From Chitinophagaceae bacterium (GTDB taxonomy: Bacteria > Bacteroidota > Bacteroidia > Chitinophagales > Chitinophagaceae): DNA of 64,000 nucleotides. Shown piece by piece: positions 35,685-43,713 of this stretch. A model generated the notes under the pieces. That model did no database searches. It was not told the origin of the DNA and saw only the letters and a program-made list of their open reading frames with translations. A program made the position numbers and the translations under genes. The stretch covers positions 1 through 64,000 of the forward strand of contig JAEUVO010000085.1 in assembly GCA_016786885.1 (NCBI GenBank). The letters are read 5' to 3'. Within the stretch, counting starts at the first letter, position 1. Each line of letters begins with the position of its first letter.

Positions 35685-36440
35685 ATGGCACACGTTAAAG
35701 AATTTTCAGTTGAAGAAAAACTTACTTCTCTCGTTACCCTTCAGAAGATAGAAAGTAAGATGGATGAGATCAAGATACTGAAAGGGGAATTACCAATGGA
35801 AGTGGCTGACCTGGAAGATGAAATCACCGGTTTGCATGCCCGCCAGACCCGTATTGAAGAAGAAATAAATGGTGTAACAGATTTTATTGAGCAGCGCAAA
35901 AATGCTATCAAAGAAGCTGAAGCATTGATAAAAAAATATGACAAGCAGAGCTCCAACGTTAAAAATAACAGGGAGTTTGAAGCTATTAATAAAGAAGTAG
36001 AAATGCAGCAGCTGGAAGTAAAGCTGGCTGAAAAACATATCAAAGATGCTACGGAAGAAATAGCAGAAAAAGCTGTCTTGCTTGAGAAAGCTAAAAAGAA
36101 TATTGCTGCGAAAGAAGGTGTACTGGCTACTAAAAAAGGGGAGCTGGAAAAGATCATCGCCGCTAATGAAAAAGAAGAAAAGCATTTTGCCAAACTGGCT
36201 ACTGATGCCAAGCAGCATGTAGAACCCCGTTTGCTGGCAAGTTATGAGAAGATCCGCCATAGCTACAGAAATGGATTGGCTGTGGTGCCGGTTGAAAGAG
36301 ATGCCTGCGGCGGATGTTTTAATGCTATCCCTCCACAAAAACAAAGTGAGATCCGCCAGCACAAAAAAATCATGATCTGCGAAAACTGTGGCCGGATCCT
36401 GGTGGATGAAGAACTGAACAATAACGTAGAAGTAAAATAA
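35685..36440 (+). CDS. Coiled-coil protein with C-terminal C4 zinc ribbon
   Basis: 251 residues. Nearly all of residues 10-190 are long charged helices (DEITGLHARQTRIEEEING, KKYDKQSSNVKNNREFEAI) that form an antiparallel coiled coil. The end holds a zinc ribbon with CGGCFNAIPPQ and ICENCGRILV (two CxxC knuckles). This is the CT398/DUF164-like family, possibly nucleic-acid- or ribosome-associated, without an assigned reaction. It is downstream of the Nif3-like gene and ends with a strong terminator. Confidence 0.88.
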   Translation: MAHVKEFSVEEKLTSLVTLQKIESKMDEIKILKGELPMEVADLEDEITGLHARQTRIEEEINGVTDFIEQRKNAIKEAEALIKKYDKQSSNVKNNREFEAINKEVEMQQLEVKLAEKHIKDATEEIAEKAVLLEKAKKNIAAKEGVLATKKGELEKIIAANEKEEKHFAKLATDAKQHVEPRLLASYEKIRHSYRNGLAVVPVERDACGGCFNAIPPQKQSEIRQHKKIMICENCGRILVDEELNNNVEVK

Positions 36441-36481
36441 ACTCCAGGTCAAACTGGTCTGAATACTTCAATGAGATATTT

Positions 36482-36508
36482 GTCCCGCAATAATTGCGGG
36501 ACTTTTTT
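36482..36508 (+). terminator. Rho-independent terminator after the zinc-ribbon gene
   Basis: GTCCCGCAAT and ATTGCGGGAC form a perfect stem around a minimal loop, followed by six T. It lies 40 bp after the stop codon. Confidence 0.9.
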
Positions 36509-36597
36509 ATTGCTCTGCTGCTGACATCAATTTAGCAGTAACCAAATCTCTGGCGATCTGTATAACCTGTAACTAAAATCCCTAATTTGCTTTTCAA

Positions 36598-38295
36598 ATG
36601 CTGACCCGTCTTTCTATAAATAATTATGCCATCATAGATGAACTGGAAATTGATTTTCCAGGCAGTCTTAACGTTATTACAGGAGAGACTGGTGCCGGTA
36701 AGTCCATTATTGTTGGTGCTTTGGGATTGATCCTGGGAGACAGGGCCGATTCAACCGCACTGGTGAATAAAGAAAAGAAATGTGTGGTAGAAGGAGTGTT
36801 CAAAGCAGATAAGAAAAAGGCGGTGCTTGCATTTTTGAAGGAGAATGAACTGGATGCGGATGATGAGTTGGTGTTAAGACGGGAAATTGGAACCAATGGC
36901 AAATCAAGGGCATTTGTAAACGATACTCCTGTGAATCTTTCACAGTTACAAGAATTGAGTTCACTATTAGTAGACCTGCATCAGCAGTTTGATACAGTAG
37001 AAGTGGGTGAATCCGGGTTTCAGCGGGAAGTACTGGATGCTTTAGCAGGGCATTCGACAGTAATGGAGGAATACCAGCAGGTTTTCCAGCAATGGCAGTT
37101 GGTGAAAAAGGAATGTGAAGAATTAATAAGCCAGAAACAACAATTTGATAAGGAAGCTGATTATAACCGTTTTCAGTTTACAGAGCTGGAAGAAGCAGGG
37201 TTCAAGGAAAATGAACTGGAAGAAATTGATGCCGAACTGAAATTGCTGAACAACTCAGAAGGCATCAAAGCGGCATTAAGTAAAACTTATTTTGAACTCA
37301 GAGAAAGTGAAAGCCCGGTGGTGCAGCAACTAAAAGCATTGCTGAACCAGTTGAATACCTATGCTTCTTATCATCCGGATCTGCCTGCTCTGCTGCAACG
37401 TTTGCAATCAACACAAATTGAATTACAGGACATCGCTGATGATGTGGATCGTATCAGTAATCATATCAATTATGATCCGGAAAAAATTGAACGATTGAAT
37501 GAGCGGCTTTCACTGGGATATAAGCTGCAAAAGAAACATGGCGTCAGTTCTACTAATGAACTGCTTGACATTCAAAAAAAATTGGCAACTAAACTGCAGT
37601 CTGTACTCAATATTGATAATTCTATTCAGCAAAAAGAGAAAGAAAAGGATAAACTTTTTGCTGACGCCATACTACTAGCCAAAAAGATAGCTGAAGGCCG
37701 GAAAAAGCAGGTAAAACCACTGGAGGATAAAGTAAATAAGCTGCTTACACAGGTAGGTATGCCCAATGCAAAACTTAAAGTGGATATTAATCTAGTTGAA
37801 TTGAATTTTTTTGGAGTAGATATAATCGATTTTCTTTTTAATGCCAACTTGCCTGCCGGCGAGGCAGGTAAAAGCGGACAGTTTCAGCCAGTTCGCAAGG
37901 TAGCCAGTGGCGGCGAACTCAGCCGCCTGATGCTTTGTATTAAATCGTTAGTAGCGCAATCTGTTGACCTGCCCACGATGATCTTCGATGAGATTGATAC
38001 TGGTATTTCTGGTGAAGCAGCCAGACAGGTTGGCATCATCATGAAAGAACTGGCAGCACAGCGACAGGTTATTTGCATCACTCATCAGCCACAGATCGCC
38101 GGCAAGGCAGCAGCACATTTTTTTGTATACAAAGAGATAGTAAAGCCTGCCTCGCCGGGAGGTAGGGATGCTGTTAAAACAAATATCCGCCGTTTGTCTA
38201 CTGAAGAAAGAATTACCACCATTGCTAAAATGCTCAGTGGTGAAAAACCAACTGCTGCAGCTATGGAAAATGCAAGAGAAATGGTGATGAATTAA
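36598..38295 (+). CDS. recN: DNA repair protein RecN
   Basis: 565 residues, SMC-like. The N-terminal half has Walker A GETGAGKSIIVGAL and is followed by a coiled coil (about 155-390). The C-terminal half has the ABC signature KVASGGELSRLML, Walker B TMIFDEIDTGISG and the switch histidine in ICITHQPQIAG. RecN gathers DNA ends in double-strand break repair. Two seven-residue segments, LPAGEAG (418-424) and PASPGGR (517-523), interrupt otherwise familiar sequence and are encoded by two related 21-nt palindromic elements in opposite orientation. Both keep the frame and fall in loops, so the protein is probably still functional. The gene is monocistronic. Confidence 0.94.
   Translation: MLTRLSINNYAIIDELEIDFPGSLNVITGETGAGKSIIVGALGLILGDRADSTALVNKEKKCVVEGVFKADKKKAVLAFLKENELDADDELVLRREIGTNGKSRAFVNDTPVNLSQLQELSSLLVDLHQQFDTVEVGESGFQREVLDALAGHSTVMEEYQQVFQQWQLVKKECEELISQKQQFDKEADYNRFQFTELEEAGFKENELEEIDAELKLLNNSEGIKAALSKTYFELRESESPVVQQLKALLNQLNTYASYHPDLPALLQRLQSTQIELQDIADDVDRISNHINYDPEKIERLNERLSLGYKLQKKHGVSSTNELLDIQKKLATKLQSVLNIDNSIQQKEKEKDKLFADAILLAKKIAEGRKKQVKPLEDKVNKLLTQVGMPNAKLKVDINLVELNFFGVDIIDFLFNANLPAGEAGKSGQFQPVRKVASGGELSRLMLCIKSLVAQSVDLPTMIFDEIDTGISGEAARQVGIIMKELAAQRQVICITHQPQIAGKAAAHFFVYKEIVKPASPGGRDAVKTNIRRLSTEERITTIAKMLSGEKPTAAAMENAREMVMN
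37849..37869 (+). repeat. 21-nt palindromic insert in recN, copy 1
   Basis: TTGCCTGCCGGCGAGGCAGG plus a final T; the arms TTGCCT and AGGCAG(G) pair with one wobble. It encodes LPAGEAG between FLFNAN and KSGQFQP. Its reverse complement matches copy 2 at 17 of 21 positions. Confidence 0.65.
38146..38166 (-). repeat. 21-nt palindromic insert in recN, copy 2 (inverted)
   Basis: The plus-strand sequence begins CCTGCCTCGCCGGGAGGTAG and encodes PASPGGR between YKEIVK and DAVKTNIRR. Relative to copy 1 it is inverted. Thirteen contiguous bases (CCTGCCTCGCCGG) are identical to the complement of copy 1. Confidence 0.6.
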
Positions 38296-38442
38296 CCCTT
38301 TACAGTTAGTATTGCTTTTACTACGTATCCCTACTTTCAGCACACCATAACTGATTCGGAAATACACGGCCATGCCAATCCCTGCATGGTTATTGTAATT
38401 ATTGGAATAACCCTACAGCTTAAAACAACTAAATCCGAACTT

Positions 38443-40101
38443 ATGAAAACTGTAAAGCAAGTCCTGTTTTTGTGTGCACTGCTTGGCCAACTGGTGCTTA
38501 CCGCACAGGTACAATGGTACCAAAACCAGGATGGTCACAATCAACCCAATGGCACTTATGCCACGTCTATTGAATCATTATCGAAACATTCTTTTGTTGC
38601 CTGTTACCTCTGGAGGATGGATAATGAAAATTTTACCTGGAAGATATCCAAGTCGCATACTAATGGAACAGAACAGCGAACTTTTTTCCTTAGTGGCCCT
38701 TCCGGTATGGCTGAAATAAAAACAGGGTATCGCAATACTGTGTATGTCCTTTTTCGCAGTTTTCCTTTTGCACAGGATCCGCAATACACTGTCTATAAGC
38801 TGGACAGTAACCTGGTGATAAGAGCACAAAAAAATATCAGTTTCCCTGATGCGTACAGCATTTTCAACCTCAATGTGTTTGAATTGGATGATGCAGGCAA
38901 TGTATACCTCGCCGGTGATGGGCAATATCCTGATGGCCCCGGGTTTAGCCCTGCTTCCTTTGTGATGAAGACAGACAAAAACCTGGTGACGAAATGGAGC
39001 CATATGGATTCTGTACAAACATCGTACAGCCGCCTGCATGTAGAGCGCAACGGAACAGTAAGGCTGATTGAAGATTTTTTTGGTTTCTTTCCTGCTGTCA
39101 AGATTCAAAAAATAAGTGCCGGCGGACAGTTGTTGCAAACAAAGATTATACAAACCGATGAAGGAAGACAAAGTCTCTCTTCTGCACTGGATAAAGATGA
39201 TAACCTGTTATTGTTTGGCGGAAAGGCAAGCGGTGAATCACAAAGCATGTACTTGTATAAACTCTCGAGACATACGGGTAATGTAGTGTATCGTAAAACA
39301 CATTTCACAGCACCCGGTACACAGCTTGATGATCTGAAGCTTGATGAGGACGGAAACATATTTTCATTGGTAACACAGTATTTCGCCACGGGCAGTATGT
39401 GCCGGGTCAGCCGCATCAGTGCCGGCAGCGGAAATATTTATTGGAGCCGTTCTTTCCCTTTTGCACAGGATAGTTGTGTGCTCACCAAAATTGTAAATGG
39501 CAACAATGACCGTTTTTATGTGGTAGGAGAAAGAAGAAGCGGCAATTATTTTTCCAAAGGCTTTGCCCTGCGGATAAAAAAGAATGGCAATACGGATGGT
39601 CATTTCCCTTCTCCGGATAGTGTAGGGTTTCAACGTTCCCATTACTTATTACAGGGTATTACAGACAGAGATGATCAACTGATCGCTATTGGTAATACCA
39701 ATGACCTGGACACCCTGGCAGGTGCCGGTACCTACTATCGTTCTTTTGCTGTCCGGTTTGGCAGCAACCGTCATCATCATGGATGCGATGATGCAGGAAA
39801 ACCCGGTATCGAAACAGCGTCGGCAGCAATGACTGAAACGGAAGAAATACCACTGACAGGTAAGCCGGTTGTATATCCAAACCCGGCGCAGGACCATATA
39901 ACCATAAGTAATATTGAAAAAGAGAACTACAACCATATAGCGGTGTACAATATGCTGGGTACTCTGCTGTTTCAGCAAACAATAAACAATAGCACGGCCC
40001 GGCTTGATGTAAGCACACTGAGCGGGGGAGTGTACCTGCTGGTGCTGCGTTCTTCTAGTAGTCGTAAAGAACAGCAGCTGAGATTTGCGGTGAAGAGATA
40101 A
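38443..40101 (+). CDS. T9SS type A sorted beta-propeller-like secreted protein
   Basis: 552 residues. A signal peptide (VLFLCALLGQLVLTA) is followed by a body of repeated strands with propeller-like spacing (DDAGNVYLAGDGQ, DEDGNIFSLVTQ, NDRFYVVGERRSG). The end is a type A sorting domain (YPNPAQDHITISN ... LDVSTLSGGVYLLVL ... LRFAVKR). It should be carried over the outer membrane by the T9SS and released or attached there; no enzyme motif is seen. The peptide SFPFAQD occurs twice at positions that do not match one another in the repeats (38758-38778 and 39451-39471). ATG 38443 fits the signal peptide better than 38386. Confidence 0.82.
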   Translation: MKTVKQVLFLCALLGQLVLTAQVQWYQNQDGHNQPNGTYATSIESLSKHSFVACYLWRMDNENFTWKISKSHTNGTEQRTFFLSGPSGMAEIKTGYRNTVYVLFRSFPFAQDPQYTVYKLDSNLVIRAQKNISFPDAYSIFNLNVFELDDAGNVYLAGDGQYPDGPGFSPASFVMKTDKNLVTKWSHMDSVQTSYSRLHVERNGTVRLIEDFFGFFPAVKIQKISAGGQLLQTKIIQTDEGRQSLSSALDKDDNLLLFGGKASGESQSMYLYKLSRHTGNVVYRKTHFTAPGTQLDDLKLDEDGNIFSLVTQYFATGSMCRVSRISAGSGNIYWSRSFPFAQDSCVLTKIVNGNNDRFYVVGERRSGNYFSKGFALRIKKNGNTDGHFPSPDSVGFQRSHYLLQGITDRDDQLIAIGNTNDLDTLAGAGTYYRSFAVRFGSNRHHHGCDDAGKPGIETASAAMTETEEIPLTGKPVVYPNPAQDHITISNIEKENYNHIAVYNMLGTLLFQQTINNSTARLDVSTLSGGVYLLVLRSSSSRKEQQLRFAVKR

Positions 40102-40125
40102 TATTACCTTAATACAGATTTAATA

Positions 40126-40160
40126 AATGGAGGGCTGCCTGCTCTCCATTTTGCTTTTTT
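40126..40160 (+). terminator. Rho-independent terminator after the type A sorted protein
   Basis: AATGGAGGGC and GCTCTCCATT form a 10-bp stem with one G-T wobble and a 5-nt loop, followed by TTGC and a run of T. Confidence 0.8.
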
Positions 40161-40184
40161 GGGAAAAAAATACCATAAAATGGT

Positions 40185-40206
40185 TATTGACTTTTCAATG
40201 TATAAA
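40185..40206 (+). promoter_or_regulatory. Upstream motif shared with the RiPP precursor gene
   Basis: The 22-nt stretch beginning TATTGACTTTT and ending TATAAA matches at 18 of 22 positions a stretch upstream of the 77-residue peptide gene (43774-43795, minus strand). It lies 44 nt before the PLD gene start. Its role is inferred only from recurrence and position. Confidence 0.35.
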
Positions 40207-40250
40207 TTGGAAATTACGGGTGAATCCTACTATTAACTCAAAACTCTTTT

Positions 40251-42062
40251 ATGCGATTTAAATCTGCCAAAACCGAAGGGTATATCGTTTATGCTGTAAC
40301 AGGCACTAATACGGTTTCTTTTGCGATTGATTTCCGGGATGCGAACACAAAAAAATTATTGGGATTTGCCGTGGAACGAATTGATAAACGAAATGGTGGC
40401 CGGAAGTTCATGGAAGGCTATAAAGTATTTAAACAACTGCTGCCTTCTCCTACTGAAGATACGGAAGTAAGCACCTATACACATCCGGTACAGAGTTTTG
40501 TTTGGGACGATTTCACCTGTTTTGGTGATACTGAATATGAATACTACTTCTTCCCTCTTAAAGGAACTCCTAAAGCAATTGACAGAACCGGGAGAAAGAT
40601 TTCCATAAAAGTGAAGACAGAGAAATTATTCAGTGATACAGCACATGATATTTTTTTCAACCGCGGAGTAGCCAGCAGCCAGGCGTACCGCAGAAAATTT
40701 TTTAATCTCCCACCCGATAAAATGAATAATCCCGATATGTACCTGCGGGCAATGAACTGGCTTAGCCGGCAGTTGGATGATGCCCTACTTGATTTTATCA
40801 AACAAGCAGAAAAAGGAGATACCCTATTGGGATGTTTTTATGAATTTCATTACCAGCCGGTGGTACAGGCTTTTAAAGAAGCGCTTGACAGAGGTGTGAA
40901 AGTGCAGATTATTGTTGATGCCAAAGAAAATGAAAGCACGGATAAAGATGGAAATTTTCATGAAAGCTTTCCAAGGGTAAAAAACCTTGAAACATTAAAA
41001 AAGGCCGGGTTCTCTCTAAAAAAATCAGATAAGATAATTTTTCAACGCACAGCTAAAACAAACGATATACAGCATAACAAGTTCATCGTATTTGTAAGTA
41101 AAAAGCAAAACAATGCACCGGTTGCTGTCTGGACTGGTTCAACCAATATTTCAATGGGAGGCATTCATGGCCAGACAAATGTGGGCCATTGGGTACGAAA
41201 TAAAAAAACAGCGGAATTGTATAAGAAATATTGGGAAATACTTTCTAAAGATCCCGGTGGAAAAGAAGGGGATGACAGGTCAACTGTCCTGAAGAAAAAT
41301 AATGCCCTTAAGGCTGATATAATGAAATTACAAGACGATATCGAATTCAAAGACTGGGATGACGTACCCATCGGCATTACACCGATATTCAGCCCCCGGA
41401 AAGGGTTGACCATGCTGGAAACCTATGTAAAAATGATGGACAACGCCAAAGACGCAGCCTGTATTACACTGGCATTTGGCATAAACAAATTGTTTAAAGA
41501 TTATTTGCTGGATAATACAGATCAGAACCATATCAGTTTCCTGTTGCTGGAAAAACAGGACAAACCCAAAAAGAACAGTAAGCAGCCTTTTGTAAAGATT
41601 GGCGCTAAGCAAAATGTTTACCAGGCCTGGGGTTCGTATATCAATGATAATCTTTACCAGTGGGCCGAAGAAACTTCTGCCAGACAGCTGGGATTAAATA
41701 CCCATGTAGTTTATATCCATTCTAAATTCCTTTTAGTTGACCCGCTGAGTGATGACCCTGTGGTGGTAACAGGCTCTGCAAACTTTAGCGAACCATCCAC
41801 CAATGCTAATGACGAGAACATGATTATCATCCGTGGCAATCAGCGGGCTGCTGATATTTACTTTACAGAGTTTAACAGGCTTTTCAATCACTACTATTTC
41901 CGGGCAGTGTATAGTAACGTTAAGCAGGACAGGGCCACAAAGGATGCAAACATTTTCCTTCAACCCAGTGATAAATGGCTGGAGAAATACAAAAAGGGCA
42001 AGTACCGCTACAAAAGGGTGGAGATGTTTTCAAAAATGGAGGGGTTTACAGAAATTGATTGA
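40251..42062 (+). CDS. Phospholipase D-like superfamily protein, one HKD motif degenerate
   Basis: 603 residues. An N-terminal beta-rich region (about 1-135) precedes two PLD half-domains. The second has an intact HxKxxxxD motif (His490, Lys492, Asp497 in IHSKFLLVDP) with the downstream VTGSANFSEPS. The first has His275 and Lys277 (QHNKFIVFV), but Val282 replaces the aspartate; WTGSTN follows. PLD-fold enzymes join two HKD motifs into one active site and act on phospholipids or nucleic acids; the substrate here is unknown. There is no signal peptide, so a cytoplasmic nuclease-like role is more likely than lipid cleavage. A DNA-methyltransferase remnant follows directly, which suggests an old defence or accessory island. 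Confidence 0.78.
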   Translation: MRFKSAKTEGYIVYAVTGTNTVSFAIDFRDANTKKLLGFAVERIDKRNGGRKFMEGYKVFKQLLPSPTEDTEVSTYTHPVQSFVWDDFTCFGDTEYEYYFFPLKGTPKAIDRTGRKISIKVKTEKLFSDTAHDIFFNRGVASSQAYRRKFFNLPPDKMNNPDMYLRAMNWLSRQLDDALLDFIKQAEKGDTLLGCFYEFHYQPVVQAFKEALDRGVKVQIIVDAKENESTDKDGNFHESFPRVKNLETLKKAGFSLKKSDKIIFQRTAKTNDIQHNKFIVFVSKKQNNAPVAVWTGSTNISMGGIHGQTNVGHWVRNKKTAELYKKYWEILSKDPGGKEGDDRSTVLKKNNALKADIMKLQDDIEFKDWDDVPIGITPIFSPRKGLTMLETYVKMMDNAKDAACITLAFGINKLFKDYLLDNTDQNHISFLLLEKQDKPKKNSKQPFVKIGAKQNVYQAWGSYINDNLYQWAEETSARQLGLNTHVVYIHSKFLLVDPLSDDPVVVTGSANFSEPSTNANDENMIIIRGNQRAADIYFTEFNRLFNHYYFRAVYSNVKQDRATKDANIFLQPSDKWLEKYKKGKYRYKRVEMFSKMEGFTEID

Positions 42063-42211
42063 TGTTGTTAAAATAACCCCGCAACGCAGAGTTCCCCATG
42101 GATAAGATACAGATTATTACCATTGAGGATTTATTCAATGGCAAACAACCCCAGTTGCCCGGCGTCGCCGAAAATGAAACCTTGTTGGTAATAAAAAAAA
42201 TATTCTCATAG
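42062..42211 (+). pseudogene. Remnant of the C-terminus of a site-specific DNA methyltransferase
   Basis: From ATG 42098 a 37-codon frame reads DKIQIITIEDLFNGKQPQLP, which resembles the C-terminal tail (IQILTIEELLxGKxxxxP) of site-specific DNA methyltransferases. The bases just before it read VVKITPQRRVP in another frame, so a frameshift in the CCCC run near 42094-42097 may separate two pieces of the same tail. No catalytic motifs remain. The match is from memory of the family and needs a search to confirm. Confidence 0.35.
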
Positions 42212-42409
42212 CCATTTTTTTAAAAGATGTCAGCCTTATGTGTAACAGTTATGCAAAAAATGAAATACAGCTCTCAAATGGCAGGTGTGCTTTCTTTCAG
42301 ATGGAGTCGTAGAATATACAAATGTTATTATTTATTTTAGAATGTCAATAGCCAATTCTAATTATTCGTTATACAAATTCAGAAAGTTGGATGAACCGCA
42401 GCACAATAT
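42212..42409. other. Gene-free stretch after the remnant
   Basis: Together with the remnant this makes a gap of nearly 350 bp between intact genes. It is AT-rich, contains stops in all frames, and I see no RNA gene, terminator or promoter in it. Confidence 0.5.
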
Positions 42410-43405
42410 TCAACTAATATTTTCGCCCATTAATAGTTCAGCATTGTCCAGAACTTTTAATTCTTTGCCACTTGCCTCATCAAGCAGATAATCAGAAAAG
42501 ATAGAAGCTAGCGGCATTTGGGCCAGCGGTTCAAGAAACAAAAACTGCCCCTGGGGGTTCACCTCCAGCCATACATATTCGCCTTCTGGTGTGATCTTAA
42601 GGTCAAGAATACCCATGGCTAAGCCTAGGTGGTCAAGTACCTTTCTTATTTTTTTATGTAGTGAATCAGGCACATCCCACTTTTTTATTGGAACATTAAG
42701 GTTAGGCCGCCAGTCAAGTTCTTCGGTTTCAATAATTGCCGCATATGATTTGTTACCAAAACAATTGAGCCTGATATGTTTTGTTCCTTCAATATATTCC
42801 TGGTAAACAGCAGGGCAAACACGGAACGAAGCGGGGTCTGTTTTCCGGGCATCATCCATAAACGTAGTGAACATAAGCGGGCCGGCAGCGCCTACAACTG
42901 GTTTTACAATTACTTTACCCTTTTGTGAGTCAATAAATTCCTGTACTTCATTCTGCGACTGACTGATAAGTGTATCAGGTATCCTGAAGCCGCACTTCCT
43001 AGCAACAGATAATTGGTATATCTTATTTGCTGCTTTATCAGTTGCAGACGGTGCCGATATCCATTTACCGGTAAATGCCGATTCAAGGATTCCGCCAAGG
43101 CTGCCTCTGCAATCGTTATTGATCAGCTTCACTTGGTGATCATTTTCCATTTCAAATTCGAACTGCTGATCGGCTCTTACTCTTCTCCACCATATTAAAT
43201 CAGCTTCTTTTACATTGATAGAAATACCATCACTGGTGTAGAGATATGCATTCTCTTCATTATTGACGTTTCTCCACATTACCCTGTTTGTAGTAGTCAA
43301 CTGATCACATTCTATAATGTGGCAGTCGTCATATCCTTTACCTTTCAGCGTATTCCTGATAGTGACTGCATGTATGTCGTCTTTTATTGTAATAATAAGT
43401 ATCAT
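42410..43405 (-). CDS. ATP-grasp peptide ligase (graspetide / MvdD-like maturase)
   Basis: 331 residues. A pre-ATP-grasp domain ends in the motif IWWRRVR (Trp72-Arg77), which is typical of MvdC/MvdD-like RiPP ligases. The ATP-grasp fold follows (KWISAPSATDKAANKIYQL, VIVKPVVGAAG, VYQEYIEGTKHIRLNCFG), with the metal-binding end GILDLKITPEG and WLEVNPQGQFLFLE. Such enzymes join Asp/Glu side chains to Ser/Thr or Lys of a precursor peptide, making macrolactones or macrolactams (microviridins and relatives). The gene directly upstream encodes a fitting small peptide, with a hairpin between. ATG 43405 is used; the frame extends further upstream without similarity. No SPASM or transporter gene is seen nearby. 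Confidence 0.82.
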   Translation of the reverse strand: MILIITIKDDIHAVTIRNTLKGKGYDDCHIIECDQLTTTNRVMWRNVNNEENAYLYTSDGISINVKEADLIWWRRVRADQQFEFEMENDHQVKLINNDCRGSLGGILESAFTGKWISAPSATDKAANKIYQLSVARKCGFRIPDTLISQSQNEVQEFIDSQKGKVIVKPVVGAAGPLMFTTFMDDARKTDPASFRVCPAVYQEYIEGTKHIRLNCFGNKSYAAIIETEELDWRPNLNVPIKKWDVPDSLHKKIRKVLDHLGLAMGILDLKITPEGEYVWLEVNPQGQFLFLEPLAQMPLASIFSDYLLDEASGKELKVLDNAELLMGENIS

Positions 43406-43430
43406 AGTTTGAAGCGTTTTTAGTTTATAG

Positions 43431-43468
43431 AAATACCCCTTCAGGCAAATTGCTTTAAAGGGGTATTT
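43431..43468 (-). terminator. Attenuator-like hairpin between peptide and ATP-grasp genes
   Basis: AAATACCCCTT and AAGGGGTATTT form a perfect 11-bp stem around a 16-nt loop that itself contains GCAA/TTGC. On the minus strand it sits 8 nt after the peptide stop and 26 nt before the ligase start; the T run is weak there and stronger on the plus strand. It could lower ligase expression relative to the precursor. Confidence 0.6.
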
Positions 43469-43475
43469 TTTGAGG

Positions 43476-43709
43476 CTAATCCATATCACAATCATCAGAA
43501 CAGCCCCCTGAGCAAGATTCTGTCCCTGCTCCAACTAACCCTCCTAAAGGACTTTTAATCCCATAGAAATCACGGAGGTCCTTTTCCCATTGTTTTAACT
43601 GCTCCGGTTTCGTAAGTCGTACATACGATGTTACCTGTGCAGCAAATACAACAGGAGGTACTCCTTTTCTGGTTGATTTGGCGCTTACTTTACTACCGAG
43701 TTTTGCCAT
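43476..43709 (-). CDS. Putative RiPP precursor peptide with CxxxCxxxC acidic tail
   Basis: 77 residues. Residues 1-18 are basic and hydrophilic (MAKLGSKVSAKSTRKG), and 19-50 look helical (VTSYVRLTKPEQLKQWEKDL), like a leader. A Gly-rich turn follows (SPLGGLVGAG, 53-62), and then the tail TESCSGGCSDDCDMD with Cys at 66, 70 and 74, hydroxyl residues at 63, 65, 67 and 71, and acidic residues at 64, 72, 73, 75 and 77. A core full of Thr/Ser and Asp/Glu is what a graspetide ligase needs. The regular cysteines are unusual for that class. The start has a strong Shine-Dalgarno site, rare here. It is not a family I can name; the precursor role is inferred from context. Confidence 0.65.
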   Translation of the reverse strand: MAKLGSKVSAKSTRKGVPPVVFAAQVTSYVRLTKPEQLKQWEKDLRDFYGIKSPLGGLVGAGTESCSGGCSDDCDMD

Positions 43710-43713
43710 TTTT

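Noticed and set aside
35790..36452. Open frame of 220 codons on the minus strand opposite the zinc-ribbon gene
   Set aside because: Phe-rich mirror of a Glu/Lys-rich coiled coil; an expected artefact of codon use.
42410..43534. Longer 374-codon version of the ATP-grasp protein
   Set aside because: The extra N-terminal part overlaps the peptide gene end and the hairpin, and has no similarity to the family; ATG 43405 starts the expected fold.
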